A DNA stretch of 64,000 bases from Diphasiastrum complanatum (Eukaryota; Streptophyta; Lycopodiopsida; Lycopodiales; Lycopodiaceae), in assembly GCA_029204225.1 (NCBI GenBank), contig CM055098.1:52968728-53032727 (forward strand). The letters are read 5' to 3'. Positions 11,976 through 21,678 of this stretch are shown one piece after another. The notes under the pieces were generated by a model. It had not been told where the DNA came from. It saw nothing but the letters and a program-made list of their open reading frames with translations, and made no database searches. A program made the position numbers and the translations under genes. How positions within the stretch are numbered: the first letter of the stretch is position 1; every line of letters begins with the position of its first letter.

Positions 11976-14900
11976 TACTTTTCTCCCTATTAGGCTTTTT
12001 CTCCCATTTTTCCATCATTTAATCAGCTCCAAATCCCTTTTTACGAATAGGATTTGTCAACACTAGGAGTTCACTTGATTTCATCACTAAAGGTCGAGTT
12101 TGTTCCAAGATTTGCTTATGGGACAAATGCAATGCTCACCTATCATTTTTGAAGAGGGTGATTTTTCCAACAAGTGCCTCTACCATGCAATGCACATTAG
12201 GGTTTTGGGAAAAACCCTAAATGGTGATTTGGCACGCCTTAGTTTATAGGAATTGTTCATTTCTATATATTGGGGTACATTCTTTCATGGGTTGTGATAT
12301 CATCTCTCCTTCATTAGTGGTTGCTTTGTGTCAGACTCCAAATCTGAAATTTCACTTAAATCCTAGCTTATCCCGTGCGCAGCAATCCGCAATGTCGATC
12401 CCTGTCGATCTACCTACATGTACAAACATCAGAGCACACGAAACGTGGTGGAGTTGGCTCCCTTGTCTCTTCCCAACCTTTGCTGCATAGATTATGATGA
12501 GGAATGCCTCTCTCTAGGCTCACTTATGCACAATCCTCAAGCACCCCTTAACCCTGACCTTTCCTAATGTCGACACATGGCCAATTCCATGCACAATCGA
12601 CACTTGCCACTTGGCAGTACCCCCCTGACACAGGGAAGTGAGTAGGCTGACATGTGTCACTCATACACTACTGGACCAAGTGTCCCAGTGTGAGCATGTG
12701 ACATGTGTCATGTTTGACCGGTCAACCCTGACATGTGTCACTCATTCACTGGACCAAGTGTCCCAATGAGCATATGACACGTGTCTCGCTGACTAGTCAA
12801 CTCTCCTACTTTTTAGGAGGTCAGTCCAGCCACTCCTAATAAATGACCCAGTACCCCATGCCAAAGCTAAGCACGACTCTTTGAGGTCCAATGCCAACTA
12901 ATTATAGTTTATTTACAATTTACTTACAAAAGTCACTATAGGCCGGTGACTTAGCCATTTCAGTAATTACAATAATTACAAAACGTACATGTGTCTCTGA
13001 AAACTATAAATAACCAGGACAGGGAGTAAAGGCTCTAACATCCCTTCCCACTCAGACAAAGACATCGTCCGTGATGACCAAACTAGGGTACTGTGCACGC
13101 AAACCGTGCGCGGTCTCCCTGGCAGCATCTGCAAGAGGTCTTCCATGCCAAGCAACTAAATATATCAAAGATCAAGCGGTTACATAGACGTTTCTCCCGC
13201 CTATCCAATATCCTTGTTGGCTCATGGATCTCCTCTACATGCTTCTGAATAGAGTCACAACTGACTCATCTCCGTACATCGGAGTTGTCAACAACAATTG
13301 GCCTAATCAAGCCTCCTACGATAACCAGCATCCCATACTACTGACAATCGCACTCGGCTCTCACTAGCACCACAATTGCTTGTCTTAAGTTCTTTTCAAC
13401 TAGCTCAAGCATTTCACCCATTGAGTTAGACATCAATTGTACTAGGCACTTTGAGGAATTCCCACCGTAACAAGACTAATAGGCCTAAAACCATATTGGG
13501 CCACCAAAAGCTATATAGGATCATCCCATAGGTCCAATCCACACCGGGATGACTAGCACCAGTACTATTATAACATAAATGCAAAATCTCCCTACACAGC
13601 CCTTTACTAACTGGAATGTGGAGTTTGCCATTTCCTTTAACTATACCATCTACCATGGTATGATTTAGGCAAGTGTGAGCAAAGATTCTCCTTCTGAGAC
13701 TCTACTTGGCCAAGATTTACCTCTCTCACGACCTCCTTACAATAAACAATGAGGATCCTCTTGCTGAATCTATCTTATCTCAGCAATTAGGTCATTCTCT
13801 ATGACCACAGAAGACATCCGATACAATATACGAGATAATGCATCAACCACATGATTTTCGGCACCTTTCATGTACCAAATTTCGATGTGAAATTCCTACA
13901 TCAATCCAGCCCACCTGGCTAATTGCAGAAATACATCAAAATGTCATGGTCGGCGTATACCCGCACCACACAAATAATGCCTCCATACTTTCATAGCATG
14001 GACAATGGCATACAAATCTTTGACCTTCTTGCTCTCAAAGGCCACTAGCCTACCCTCTTGCATCCGAATTGTCCCAACGACGACATCACTTGCATCCGTT
14101 ACTATGACAAATGGTTTCTGAGGGTCTACTATCTTAATGTGACAAAGTCAGCTATAGCTTGTTTCAAAGTGTCGAAACTTCACTGCTGAACTTCCGTCCA
14201 CTTATTATTCTAAAGCATATCGGTCAAAGGTGCAGCCATGGGTGAACAACCCTTCACACCTTGCAATAAAACCCAAACAATTCAAGAGAGCCTCTCAATA
14301 TCGTCAAGTCTGTAGGTACAGGCCACGGAAGGAGAATAACGACTCTCCTTGGTCTCAGTTTTATGCCTTCAACTAACACGATAAGACTCAAATACGCTAT
14401 CTCTTATTATCATTAGCAACAAGATGTTATCCCTTAGAGTTGACAAAACAGTTCTAAGGTGAGTTTTGTGCAACACGTCACCACAACTGTAAACCAAAAC
14501 GTCATCCATAAACAGTCAGAGTACATCGTCCATCAACATCATACATGTTGTTGGGGCATTAGTCAAGGCATAACCAAACTCAAACAACTTTGCTAAAACA
14601 GTAGCACCGTACAATACGAGGAATAGGATATCGATGCTTGACAAACTCCTTGAACATTGGGCGTCCCATACCGTCCTTTGCCTCTGGGGAGTTCAAGCAT
14701 CGATAAGCCCACATACATACGCTGTGACCCGCCTGTTGGTCTAGGTTCCTAAGTAAGTCAACTTGTTCTTGCCATATGTTACTTTTGCAATCATTGGTAA
14801 ACATATCAAACGAAAACAAAAGCACATATACTTACAGCGAACCCCCACATACTAAGCTACCATGATCAAAGGTCGTGGAGGCACATCGGGCTCACCTCAA

Positions 14901-17900
14901 AGTGAATGGATTCTATCATCGCGCTGGAAGTCGCACACATGAGTACCCCAAGTGATGTAGAGCTTCCGTGCTACGTGCCAACATATTCGTAGTACCACAT
15001 CAAAACACGCCAAACACATTATCTTAATATCCAATTTCTTAACCTAACTCTGAATTGTTAAGGGCATACCCACAACCCCGAAATCTCCCCCAACAGTTGC
15101 CTTTCAATTAGCCCTCACGACTATGTACTAGTACAGGGATGGTTGTGTGCTCACAGTCAACCTTTCAATCAAAGTCAAGTACGTTATGAGAGGACCTAGT
15201 GTCAAGTAGAACACACATTCGTACCACACAACTGTCCAGTCATAACAATCAAGAACTACTTGGACATTGATACATGCGTTGCATCTTTAAACAATTGTGG
15301 CAAAAGAAATACCATCAACCTTACCTGATCATCGACACTTTCTCAAGATGAAGAGTACTTCCCTGGAGTTCATCCTGCTCCAGCTCTTCAATAGCCATAG
15401 GTGCTCGTGCCTGCTTCACTAGCAAATTGTATGAAGGCCGCATTGGAGTCCGTGGACATTCCTTCCACATGCATCCTACCAAGTAACCAAAGCAAAACTC
15501 TCTCATTTGGAACACCCTTGGTCTTGCGGCATTAGCAACAAAGGTTGCTGGCCCCTTCTAAACATCAGATTGCCCATACAATCGTTGTCCCTAGAAGCTA
15601 TAGCTATTTGTCGCATCGAAGGACGCTGACCTCTTCGGACATTAGACCGCCCACACAATCCTTTGTCCTTGGAAGCCCCTGCTCCTCCTTTCAGCTCACT
15701 TGAAACTTGCCTTTGCACAAATTGACTCTTAAACCTTTTGAGCCTCTTCTTATCTTAAGGCCAAAAACCGCCTGAGGCCAAGGCTCACCACTAATCTTGT
15801 GCATTGTTGTCTAGGGAAGGTAGTCTAAAAGCAAGTTCTTCCAATCCTGTGTGGCCAGATGATAAGGCAATGGATTCCAAACATCAAAAATCAGCGAGCA
15901 AACAACAGCTTGTTGGCTAGACAGGTCGCATAGGGCCACAAGGCTGGCCAGTGACTGTAGACAGCCCACAAGGCAGGGCAAAACCCATGTTGGCAGAAGA
16001 TAGGGGGCAGATATCATTTCAGTTGATCAACAGGCACTTTTTAAGCCTTCAAAATCTGGCCTGCTAATAATCTTTCTAGTCCCAATTCCACAGCTGTAAC
16101 CTGATCCAGTTCCGCGCAGATGCAACCTAATCCAATTCCGCAAGTGTAACCAGACTCTGATCCACGCTGAAACCCAATTCTGATCCGCGCTACAACAAAT
16201 GCATGCTGCTTGGGCTGCAACCTCATTTTTCTCCGCAGCCTGATTGTGCTCCGCGACTGGAACAAGTGATCCACAGCTGGCCTGAAATCAGAATCTGATC
16301 CGAGTAACTGTAAACTGTTCTGATTCTGATCCACAAAATTCGATTCAGTTCCACAATTGAAATCTGAATTTGGTTCTACGGTTGGAACCGGATCTGATCC
16401 GCGACGCTGAAACCTGATCCTGGTTCACAAACGAAATCTGATTATGATTTTTGCCCGAACGTACACCTAGGCCCTGATACCAAATGTCAGACTCCAAATC
16501 TGAAATTTCACTTAAATCCTAGCTTATCCCGTGCGCAGCAATCTGCAATGTCGATCCCTGTCGATCTACCTGCATGTACAAACATCAGAGCACACGAAAC
16601 ATGGTGGAGTTGGCTCCCTTGTCTCTTCCCAACCTTTGCTGCATAGATTATGATGAGGAATGCCTCTCTCTAGGCTCACTTATGCACAATCCTCAAGCAC
16701 CCCTTAACGTTGACCTTTCCTAATGTCGACACATGGCCAATTCCATCCACAGTCGACACTTGCCACTTGGCAGTACCCCCCTGACACATGGAAGTGAGTA
16801 GGCTGACGTGTGTCACTCATACACTACTGGACCAAGTGTCCCAGTGTGAGCATGTGACATGTGTCATGTTTGACCGGTCAACCCTGACATGTGTCACTCA
16901 TTCACTGGACCAAGTGTCCCAATGAGCATATGACACGTGTCTCGTTGACTAGTCAACTCCTTTTTAGGAGGTCAGTCCAGCCACTCCTAATAAATGACCC
17001 AGTACCCCATGCCAAAGCTAAGCACGACTCTTTGAGGTCCAATGCCAACTAATTGCAATTTATTGACAATTTACTTACAAAAGTCACCACAGGCCTGTCA
17101 CTTAGCCATTTTAGTAATTACAATAATTACAAAACGTACACGTCTCTGAAAACTGTAAATAACCGGGACAGGGAGTAAAGGCTCTAACACTTTGCCCCTA
17201 GTTTGTAACACCTCAACAACGTGCAAGCTATAACTTTTACTTTGTTGGTAGGGGTGATGAAATAGGCCATCTTGGAAAACCGATCTAGCAACCAAAAAAT
17301 AAATTTAACCTTGCTTGAGTCCCTAGTAAACTAACAATAAAATCTAAAGAGATATTGTATCTAAAGTGGATGGAGTAGACTTGGAGGACTTACTCTCTCA
17401 ATCTTATTCACTTGACAAGGGAAGCAACATTGGATGTACTCTCTAAAATCTCGTTGCAATCATGGCTAGAAAAAACATGTCCTAGTTATTTCACAAAACT
17501 TATCAACACCAATGTGCCTTTGTTGGGACTATCATGACAGTCATGGGTCTCATCGATTACGAGGTCTTATTGATACCAAAGTGCCTTGCATAGGGACTAT
17601 CATGGCATTCATGGGAAATGTTTTGGTGAAGATCATCCATGTCTGGCACGAACATGTTATCATTTCTTAACAACATACCTTTCTCCATGGTGTATGTAAG
17701 ATAAGTGTGTCCCTCTATGAAAGCAATAGAAAAAAGTTGACTCTTCCACACAATTTGTTATCTTACATGCTTCGGGCCACACGATTTGGATCATTTTGCT
17801 AAGCTTCCTTGTTCTTGTTCATGACATCCCAGCACACGAAACATAAGAATCTTTAAATACAACCACTTTCCAACATTCAATTCATGATGAGTTCGTTTCA

Positions 17901-20847
17901 GGCCAACATAATTTTGTTCCTGATCACTCAAAACATTTTACTTGCTAACTATGAGATTTCCTGCATATCACACAAGAAATTGGCTACTTTTTGAACATGA
18001 GCAGATCTTACTTCAATATTGACAAGTGAACGTGGTCGGAATCCATACATAATCATAAATGGACTATATTCAATCACTGAATGCTTATTATTGCTATAAG
18101 CAAACTTAAACAATGGAAGGTACATTTTCTCTGAGATTGCTTATGCGCGAGACATATGCTCTCACGATATGTCCTCTCTGTTCGGATACTCCGAAGAACT
18201 GAAACTAAGGGAAGTCTCAAGTTTATGGAATACGGCCAACCTGAAATGTCCACTGCATTTGGAATTACGATCACTACGATATCTGAAGGCAAACCGTAAA
18301 GCTTGAACATATGTTTCACAAAGATTAGAGCTAAATCAGAAGCTTTTATTATCGTTTTCACAGGAATAAAGATAGCTAACTTGGTCAGGCGATCAACTAT
18401 TACCCAAATAGCATCATTACCTTTCAACGTCCTGGGAAGACATACCTTTCCACCTTTTTGATCAAATCTCCAATGGCAATAACAGTTTTCTGGCTTCTAA
18501 TTGATCGGTTTGAGCCATCTCTGGTTACACATAGCAACATAAGATTCTACAAAAGGTTTCATCTTTGGCCAAATATGTTCCTTCGCGTAGTAGGTATTGC
18601 CGGTGAATTCAACAATTCCCTAACTTGGGCAATTGGTAGTGCATTATTCAAACCTCTATCACAAAGTTTTATTCCCTATGAAAAGCCAAAAAAAATCCAA
18701 TCAGCTTTTTTTGCTGGTTCTTCTGACATCTGTGTTTTCGATTCTTATGACACAATAAACGGTACCATAAATGGAATCCATACAAACTCAAAAAAAATAA
18801 ACACAAAAAAAAGAAGAAACAACTTTGGTAGGTTACGAAAATTGCATGACAAAATACAATTCACAAATTGTAAAATCTAAATTGACATTGTTGGGAAAGC
18901 AAAACCAAAGTGAACATTTTATGACGGAATTTAGCTTATGATAGGGTCAAAGTTTGTGAAAACTCTCCCCTCAGAAAACTTGAACGCAACTGGTGGGAAA
19001 TTTACGGACTCGATATTTGTCAAGTCAAATTAGCATCTCTAAGTCAATTATGATATGGTTAAGATTAAATGAAATGAAGGAAAAATCTTTTTTACCAAAG
19101 TGAAATTCCACCTGCAGCTCACTACAGTGAAGCTTACAAAAAGTAGAGAGATTTTTGATTGAATCCACATCACATAACCTGAATTTAGATCACTGGGTCC
19201 CTACAAGATATCTAAAACCTCAAAGTTTAAGTTTCAACCATCTTTCCAGCTGAAAAACAACTCCAAAGCGCCCCCCCCGCACCCCCCCCCCCCCGGTCCT
19301 TTCAAACAGCCACCTCCAGCCCCTTCATGACTCCTACCCTAAGCTGCTGCATATGCCCTTTATCAACACAACAGCTATGAGGATTTCCCCTTTCCAGCTG
19401 CACCCAGGGTTTCTCAGCAGATGCTTGTGGGTGCCTTGCCTCCACCAATTCTCAGAGCAGCGTGGCCATCCCAGCCACCAATCTGATTCAGCATCATGCA
19501 TGTTTAAGCTTGAAAACTGCCTATCCACCAGTTTCCAGGCCAGCTTAGCAGTGCTTCATTTGAGAAGTTGAAAACAAACTCCCTGGCATCGAATCCACAA
19601 CCCACTATTATGAAAACGAGGAGACAAGAAGGAACGAACTCCGGTAGGATCAGAACTCTTGTGCGAATCATTTACAGAGGAACAAATGTGACCAGTATCA
19701 ATAGTTTCCAGAGGCTCAGAGAGCTCCCCTCACCAGATTCACACTAGCCTTTACACAGTTCTGGCAGGGTTTTTCAATTTTCTCAACACGTTTTAATTCA
19801 TTATAGCTCTAAGCTAACAACTCAATAGCATGCAATGACTATATCTTCAAATTTTTCCATGCTATCCAAAAACTCCTCCGTAAACCAAGTTGACCATTTG
19901 ATTTTTTGTCATAGCAGGAACATAATCACTAAGGTCAAAGCACATAGATTAAATATGCAACCTACTAGCGAACTATTTCTTGAATTAAATCAAAATCCAT
20001 TTTCACTCTCTTTCTAGCAAGATCACGTAACATGCTTTTTTCCCCAACATCAAACCTGTAAAACTGTCGATTTCAACACTACATAAAAGATCGAACAAAA
20101 ACCCTTATAAAATCCTAGCTTGGAGTTGGGGAGCATCTTGAAGCTTGCAGGTTGCTTGGAGGACATTTGGAGGCTCTACCTTGGATTTGGAGTGGAAAAA
20201 CAACAATTTTGAGAAGATCACCACTAAGTTTTATTCACAATCGAACTCACCCCAAATGTTTGTAACAGATGATAGAATCCAAGAAGCAACTGGCTTTTTC
20301 ACTCCTTGAAGCTCCATGCGAGTGAATGGGTTATGGCAAGAACCTCCCAACTAATAGCTGGTGAATGGCTATACGCCCCCAAGCTGATCCCTATAGGGAA
20401 TACTACGGCAGCAAGAATGTAAAAGCACGATCAATCAATAATCCCAATATGTCGACACAGAAGGAGTGAGGGTGTATATATATATTGTCCCTAACCCTAG
20501 CTTCCATATGACATGCGGATTCTGTAGATGCATGCTATAGTACCTAATATAGGCAATCATCCACAACCACCCTTGCATGAGGCAATGCATTATTTAAATA
20601 GGGACGTAAGGCCTATTTTGAGTTAAGGCGATGCTACGGTATAGGCTACACTATACACATTCAGAACATAACAAGAATTCTCTTCTCAAGTCCTATCCTC
20701 AACACAACAATGTAGTGATCTGCTGCATGAGCTTTTCGGAGCACTATCTATTCGGGACCCAAAACGCACCTCGAATCGTTAAAAAATTTGAAAATTTTAA
20801 TGAGGCTGTAAGTAGGCAGCTCCTAGACTCACATTTTCTTTTTTTCA

Positions 20848-20918
<71 letters not shown>

Positions 20919-21678
20919 CTGCATTTTGGGCATCGTGGAGTAGCATTTTGTGCTTGATTCTACATAGCGGTAATCAAGTTAAAAGAAAAACAAGAAGATA
21001 AAAGAGCAATAACCAGCTAAGTAAAATGAAGAGTGCCTTTTATCAAGCTATGATCTCAATCACAAATATAGTATCACTTACGAACAAAGGATTGTAAAAG
21101 TTGGAGCATTAGCATCCTCCAACTAAAAATACTACAATCACCTTAAATATTGTCAGTGGATGATTGTCTATGAGGAAGAGCATTGAGTCTCACACAAGAA
21201 ATTCAATAACAATTGAATCCTAAGCCATTGCGTCAATGACAACTAATTTATTGATCTTATTTGGGGAATCCTAATAGAACCGTCCAAGAAGGTACTAGAC
21301 TACGCCTAAAATCTCCCAATCTTATCTAGACTCGGGGCCCAACTCCTAATTCCGGAATTGGAATTGTCATAGTAACACATTTCCTTTTGCTTGCAAGCAC
21401 ATGAGATTTTGTCACTCCCAAGATATGGTGTTGAGTGAGCGTTATGCGTTGCACAACAAGCTTTTGGAATATTTTGATAGCTTTACGCTTAATTTTTTGT
21501 TTTGTAGGTTTCTCCAGCAAATAGCTTGGTGGATCTTTGTCGAAGGCATCAAGGCAAGGTGATAATCTGTGATCGTGACTCGAGCAAATCCTTCCTCGCA
21601 GATGTGAAGCTCACGGGAAATGCTGGTGAGGTCCTTCCACGACTTGTAGATGCTTGCAAACACATATGCAAGTTGTAA
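3520..21678 (+). CDS. Sir2-family NAD-dependent protein deacylase (sirtuin), five exons, 5' end outside window
   Basis: Sirtuins remove acyl groups from lysines, using NAD and releasing nicotinamide. Join 3520-3604, 8125-8272, 11066-11182, 11742-11894 and 21508-21678. This gives about 224 residues and a TAA stop, with GT/AG ends, compatible phases and no internal stop. Motifs in order: GIPDFRS (NAD loop), TQNVDNLHQ (NAD/nicotinamide pocket), YELHG with the catalytic His, zinc pairs CITC and CNTC, VVLFGEALP, GTSLT, then VSPANSLV and GEVLPRLV. The N-terminal GAGxS exon is left of the window. The compact zinc module and the PANSL, ELHGN and GEVLPRLV wording look bacterial/archaeal rather than like SRT1 or SRT2. 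Class is by eye. One oddity is Cys-Asp where the usual ViiN asparagine would be. Unbroken exons in dense transposon DNA suggest selection, so a functional gene is favoured over a pseudogene. Location in the cell cannot be judged without the N-terminus. Confidence 0.88.
4540..5030 (+). pseudogene. Decayed Ty1/copia pol fragment (pre-integrase to integrase start)
   Basis: Scattered copia homology broken by stops. VLYVPRN near 4555-4575 is the protease to pre-integrase linker. Near 4870-4980 the sequence reads LIHLDICGPTQTSL and then MMFVDEENFGYAF, the start of the integrase core with its first Asp. There is no continuous frame, so this is an old insertion in the first visible intron. Confidence 0.55.
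5687..6286 (+). repeat. Candidate copia 5' LTR
   Basis: A 600-bp stretch beginning TGTTGAGAATTAG and ending TTTCCCATCA. It is followed immediately by TGGTGTCAGCCCC, a degenerate initiator-Met primer site, and a gag-like frame about 85 bp on. No second LTR copy was found, so boundaries rest on the TG...CA ends and the primer site. Confidence 0.5.
6372..6953 (+). pseudogene. Ty1/copia gag remnant
   Basis: Copia gag-like N-terminal region. It starts MDSQSKAGLIVDKLDGS and continues YHLWKFR, the LxGxNYxxWK-type signature of plant copia gag. A stop or frame slip at about 6448 leads to the longest piece (6446-6730), and a second slip near 6720 leads to SLQNHLNQFKNLLQQMA (6720-6953). No zinc knuckle, protease or pol follows. 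It belongs with the candidate LTR and primer site just upstream. Confidence 0.65.
6954..8124 (+). other. Intron sequence without recognisable gene
   Basis: AT-rich intron sequence. I see no protein homology. A short imperfect duplication around 7165-7245 (repeated 'atctagcgatctacataagatagtcgaat'-like text in two forms) is the only local structure. It ends at the acceptor of sirtuin exon b. Confidence 0.5.
8125..8272 (+). CDS. Sirtuin exon b (NAD pocket, NVDNLHQ)
   Basis: The acceptor is GCAG at 8121-8124. The first G completes the arginine codon begun in exon a. The exon then reads PELFWKMALEIYELM, an AKPNAAHVALAELE helix and VITQNVDNLHQ. It ends in phase 0 at 8272 before donor GTTCAA, a weak but GT-type site. 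QNxDxLH contacts nicotinamide and ribose in sirtuins. Joining 8272 to 11066 gives LHQ-RAGNKKVYELHG, the uninterrupted family consensus, which confirms this boundary. Confidence 0.9.
8637..9345 (+). mobile_element. Solo LTR, same family as the LTRs at 12329 and 16485 but opposite orientation
   Basis: The reverse complement of this block matches much of the LTRs at 12329-13040 and 16485-17189. Shared stretches include 'gacctcctaaaaagtagg', paired 'gacacgtgtca' palindromes, 'ggacacttggtccaa', 'ccaagtggcaagtgtcg' and 'aggcattcctcat'. It starts near TGATAGAAAGTC and ends near GTGTGCAACA. It is clearly diverged and has no adjacent internal region, so it is an old solo LTR in the second visible intron. 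End points are approximate. Confidence 0.65.
9440..10500 (+). pseudogene. Ty3/gypsy integrase 3' part, decayed
   Basis: A gypsy integrase remnant in three frames. Near 9520-9560 it reads RLHGLPRSIF (consensus RLHGLPxSIVSDRD). At 9625-9690 it reads MSTTYHSFADGESEVLDR (consensus STAYHPQTDGQTEVVNR, including the region of the catalytic Glu). Near 9990-10030 it reads HVKFQVGD, the start of the C-terminal GPY/F module. FHVSLLRV-like text (about 10175-10205) and EATWESIDVF (about 10360-10395) follow. Stops throughout make it dead. Confidence 0.65.
11066..11182 (+). CDS. Sirtuin exon c (catalytic His and first zinc pair)
   Basis: The acceptor is TGCAG at 11061-11065. This is 39 codons, phase 0 at both ends, with a good donor GTAAGC at 11183. 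It reads RAGNKKVYELHGNAIT, where the His of ELHG is the catalytic base. CSCITC supplies the first zinc Cys pair, and DDVIRPLQETS follows. A competing GT at 11181 would shift the frame and is rejected. Confidence 0.9.
11742..11894 (+). CDS. Sirtuin exon d (second zinc pair, FGE loop, GTSLT)
   Basis: The acceptor is ATGCAG at 11736-11741. This is 51 codons, phase 0 to phase 0. It reads ILTVPKCNTCQGILK (second zinc Cys pair), then DVVLFGEALP (acyl-peptide channel loop) and ADVLLVVGTSLT (Rossmann strand with the GTS ribose contact). The donor GTCAGT at 11895 sits only nine bases before a (CT)n tract. The frame is open into the CT repeat as an LSLSL string, which is not coding. Confidence 0.9.
11904..11970 (+). 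repeat. (CT)n microsatellite, 67 bp
   Basis: A pure CT tract starting nine bases after the donor of sirtuin exon d. In the transcript it is complementary to the GA tracts at 3426-3494 and 20851-20914. Confidence 0.95.
12329..13040 (-). repeat. LTR (3' LTR of the minus-strand gypsy)
   Basis: In plus orientation it runs from TGTCAGACTCC to GGCTCTAACA, 712 bp. It contains repeated ACATGTGTCA and GACACGTGTC palindromes spaced with 'ggaccaagtgtccca'. It pairs with 16485-17189 and carries a 5-bp insertion relative to it in the 'tctcctacttttta' region. Confidence 0.9.
13410..16340 (-). pseudogene. Decayed gypsy gag-pol
   Basis: Read from right to left on the minus strand. The gag-like region around 16334-15320 includes a damaged zinc knuckle (CFGYLVGCMWKEC, about 15440-15500). 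Decayed protease and RT follow, with TNAPTTCMML near 14535-14565 and FMDDVLVYS near 14490-14520, matching the gypsy FxDDIL catalytic box. The integrase HHCC finger near 13426-13656 reads GASHPGVDWTYGMI then FWWPNM. Many stops and shifts interrupt it. No DDE core is recognisable between the finger and the polypurine tract, so the copy could not integrate by its own enzyme. Confidence 0.65.
16485..17189 (-). repeat. LTR (5' LTR of the minus-strand gypsy)
   Basis: 705 bp with the same ends as 12329-13040. It is flanked on its left by the complement of the initiator-Met primer site, which fixes the element's orientation, and on its right by the target duplication CTTTG. Confidence 0.9.
17190..17765 (-). 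pseudogene. Older gypsy integrase remnant, interrupted by the LTR element
   Basis: On the minus strand 17751-17557 is the integrase HHCC finger: MFVPDMDDLHQNISHE, then HDSPYARHFGINKT. Further along, about 17320-17195 reads LLDRFSKMAYFITPTNK, the start of the integrase core with its first Asp. The homology stops exactly at 17190, where the complete LTR element inserted. Confidence 0.65.
17830..18480 (-). pseudogene. Second gypsy integrase remnant
   Basis: On the minus strand 18427-18074 reads KGNDAIWVIVDRLTKLAIFIPVK, then FKLYGLPSDIVV, the gypsy integrase core with the first catalytic Asp. SVIEYSPFMIMYGFRPRSL follows at about 18080-18020, the region after the core. It precedes the finger at 17751 on the same strand, so it comes from a different element copy. 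The catalytic middle is damaged. Confidence 0.65.
18890..20850. other. Intron sequence, no gene seen
   Basis: AT-rich sequence inside the last visible sirtuin intron. Two interrupted C runs lie at about 19270-19294. I see no protein homology, no paired LTRs and no RNA gene. It may be decayed LTR or leader DNA from the gypsy remnants to its left. Confidence 0.4.
20851..20914 (+). repeat. (GA)n microsatellite, 64 bp
   Basis: A pure GA tract in the last visible sirtuin intron, about 590 bp before the final acceptor. It is complementary to the CT tract that follows the donor of the same intron. Confidence 0.95.
21508..21678 (+). CDS. Sirtuin last exon (C-terminus, stop)
   Basis: The acceptor TTTTGTAG ends at 21507. 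It has 56 codons plus TAA at 21676-21678 and contains no ATG. It starts VSPANSLVDLCRRH, continues GKVIICDRDSSK, then GNAGEVLPRLVDAC and ends CKHICKL. These are the last Rossmann strands and helix of a sirtuin, and phase 0 matches the end of exon d (GTSLT-VSPANSL). The Asp at 21571-21573 stands where family members usually have the Asn that contacts NAD ribose. The 3' untranslated region follows, with an AATAAA near 22001. Confidence 0.88.
   Translation, partial: VSPANSLVDLCRRHQGKVIICDRDSSKSFLADVKLTGNAGEVLPRLVDACKHICKL

Larger units (their letters stand above)
12329..17189 (-). mobile_element. Complete gypsy-type LTR retrotransposon lacking an integrase core
   Basis: A full-length 4.86-kb element on the minus strand within the last visible sirtuin intron. 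LTRs lie at 12329-13040 and 16485-17189, with the target duplication CTTTG at 12324-12328 and 17190-17194. The primer site is the minus-strand TGGTATCAGGGCC at about 16470-16482, and a GGGAAGGGA polypurine tract abuts the left LTR. The internal order (gag at right, RT in the middle, integrase zinc finger at left) is that of Ty3/gypsy. The coding region is decayed and I find no integrase catalytic core. By eye the LTRs differ at roughly 22 positions plus two small indels, so insertion is not very recent. It landed inside an older gypsy integrase remnant that begins at 17190. Confidence 0.85.

Noticed and set aside
11736..11993. Reading the sirtuin exon through into the CT repeat as a natural C-terminus
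   Set aside because: The exon ends at donor GTCAGT. A phase-matched final exon with the missing family motifs exists at 21508.
18458..18880. 140-residue plus-strand frame as a gene
   Set aside because: Its left part is antisense to a gypsy integrase remnant and the right part is low-complexity Lys/Asn text.
19262..19296. C-rich run as a regulatory or quadruplex element
   Set aside because: It is a short interrupted homopolymer with no supporting context; possibly sequence-length noise.
3520..21678. Sirtuin exons as bacterial contamination
   Set aside because: The coding is split by introns with splice sites and matching phases, and the introns contain plant retrotransposons.
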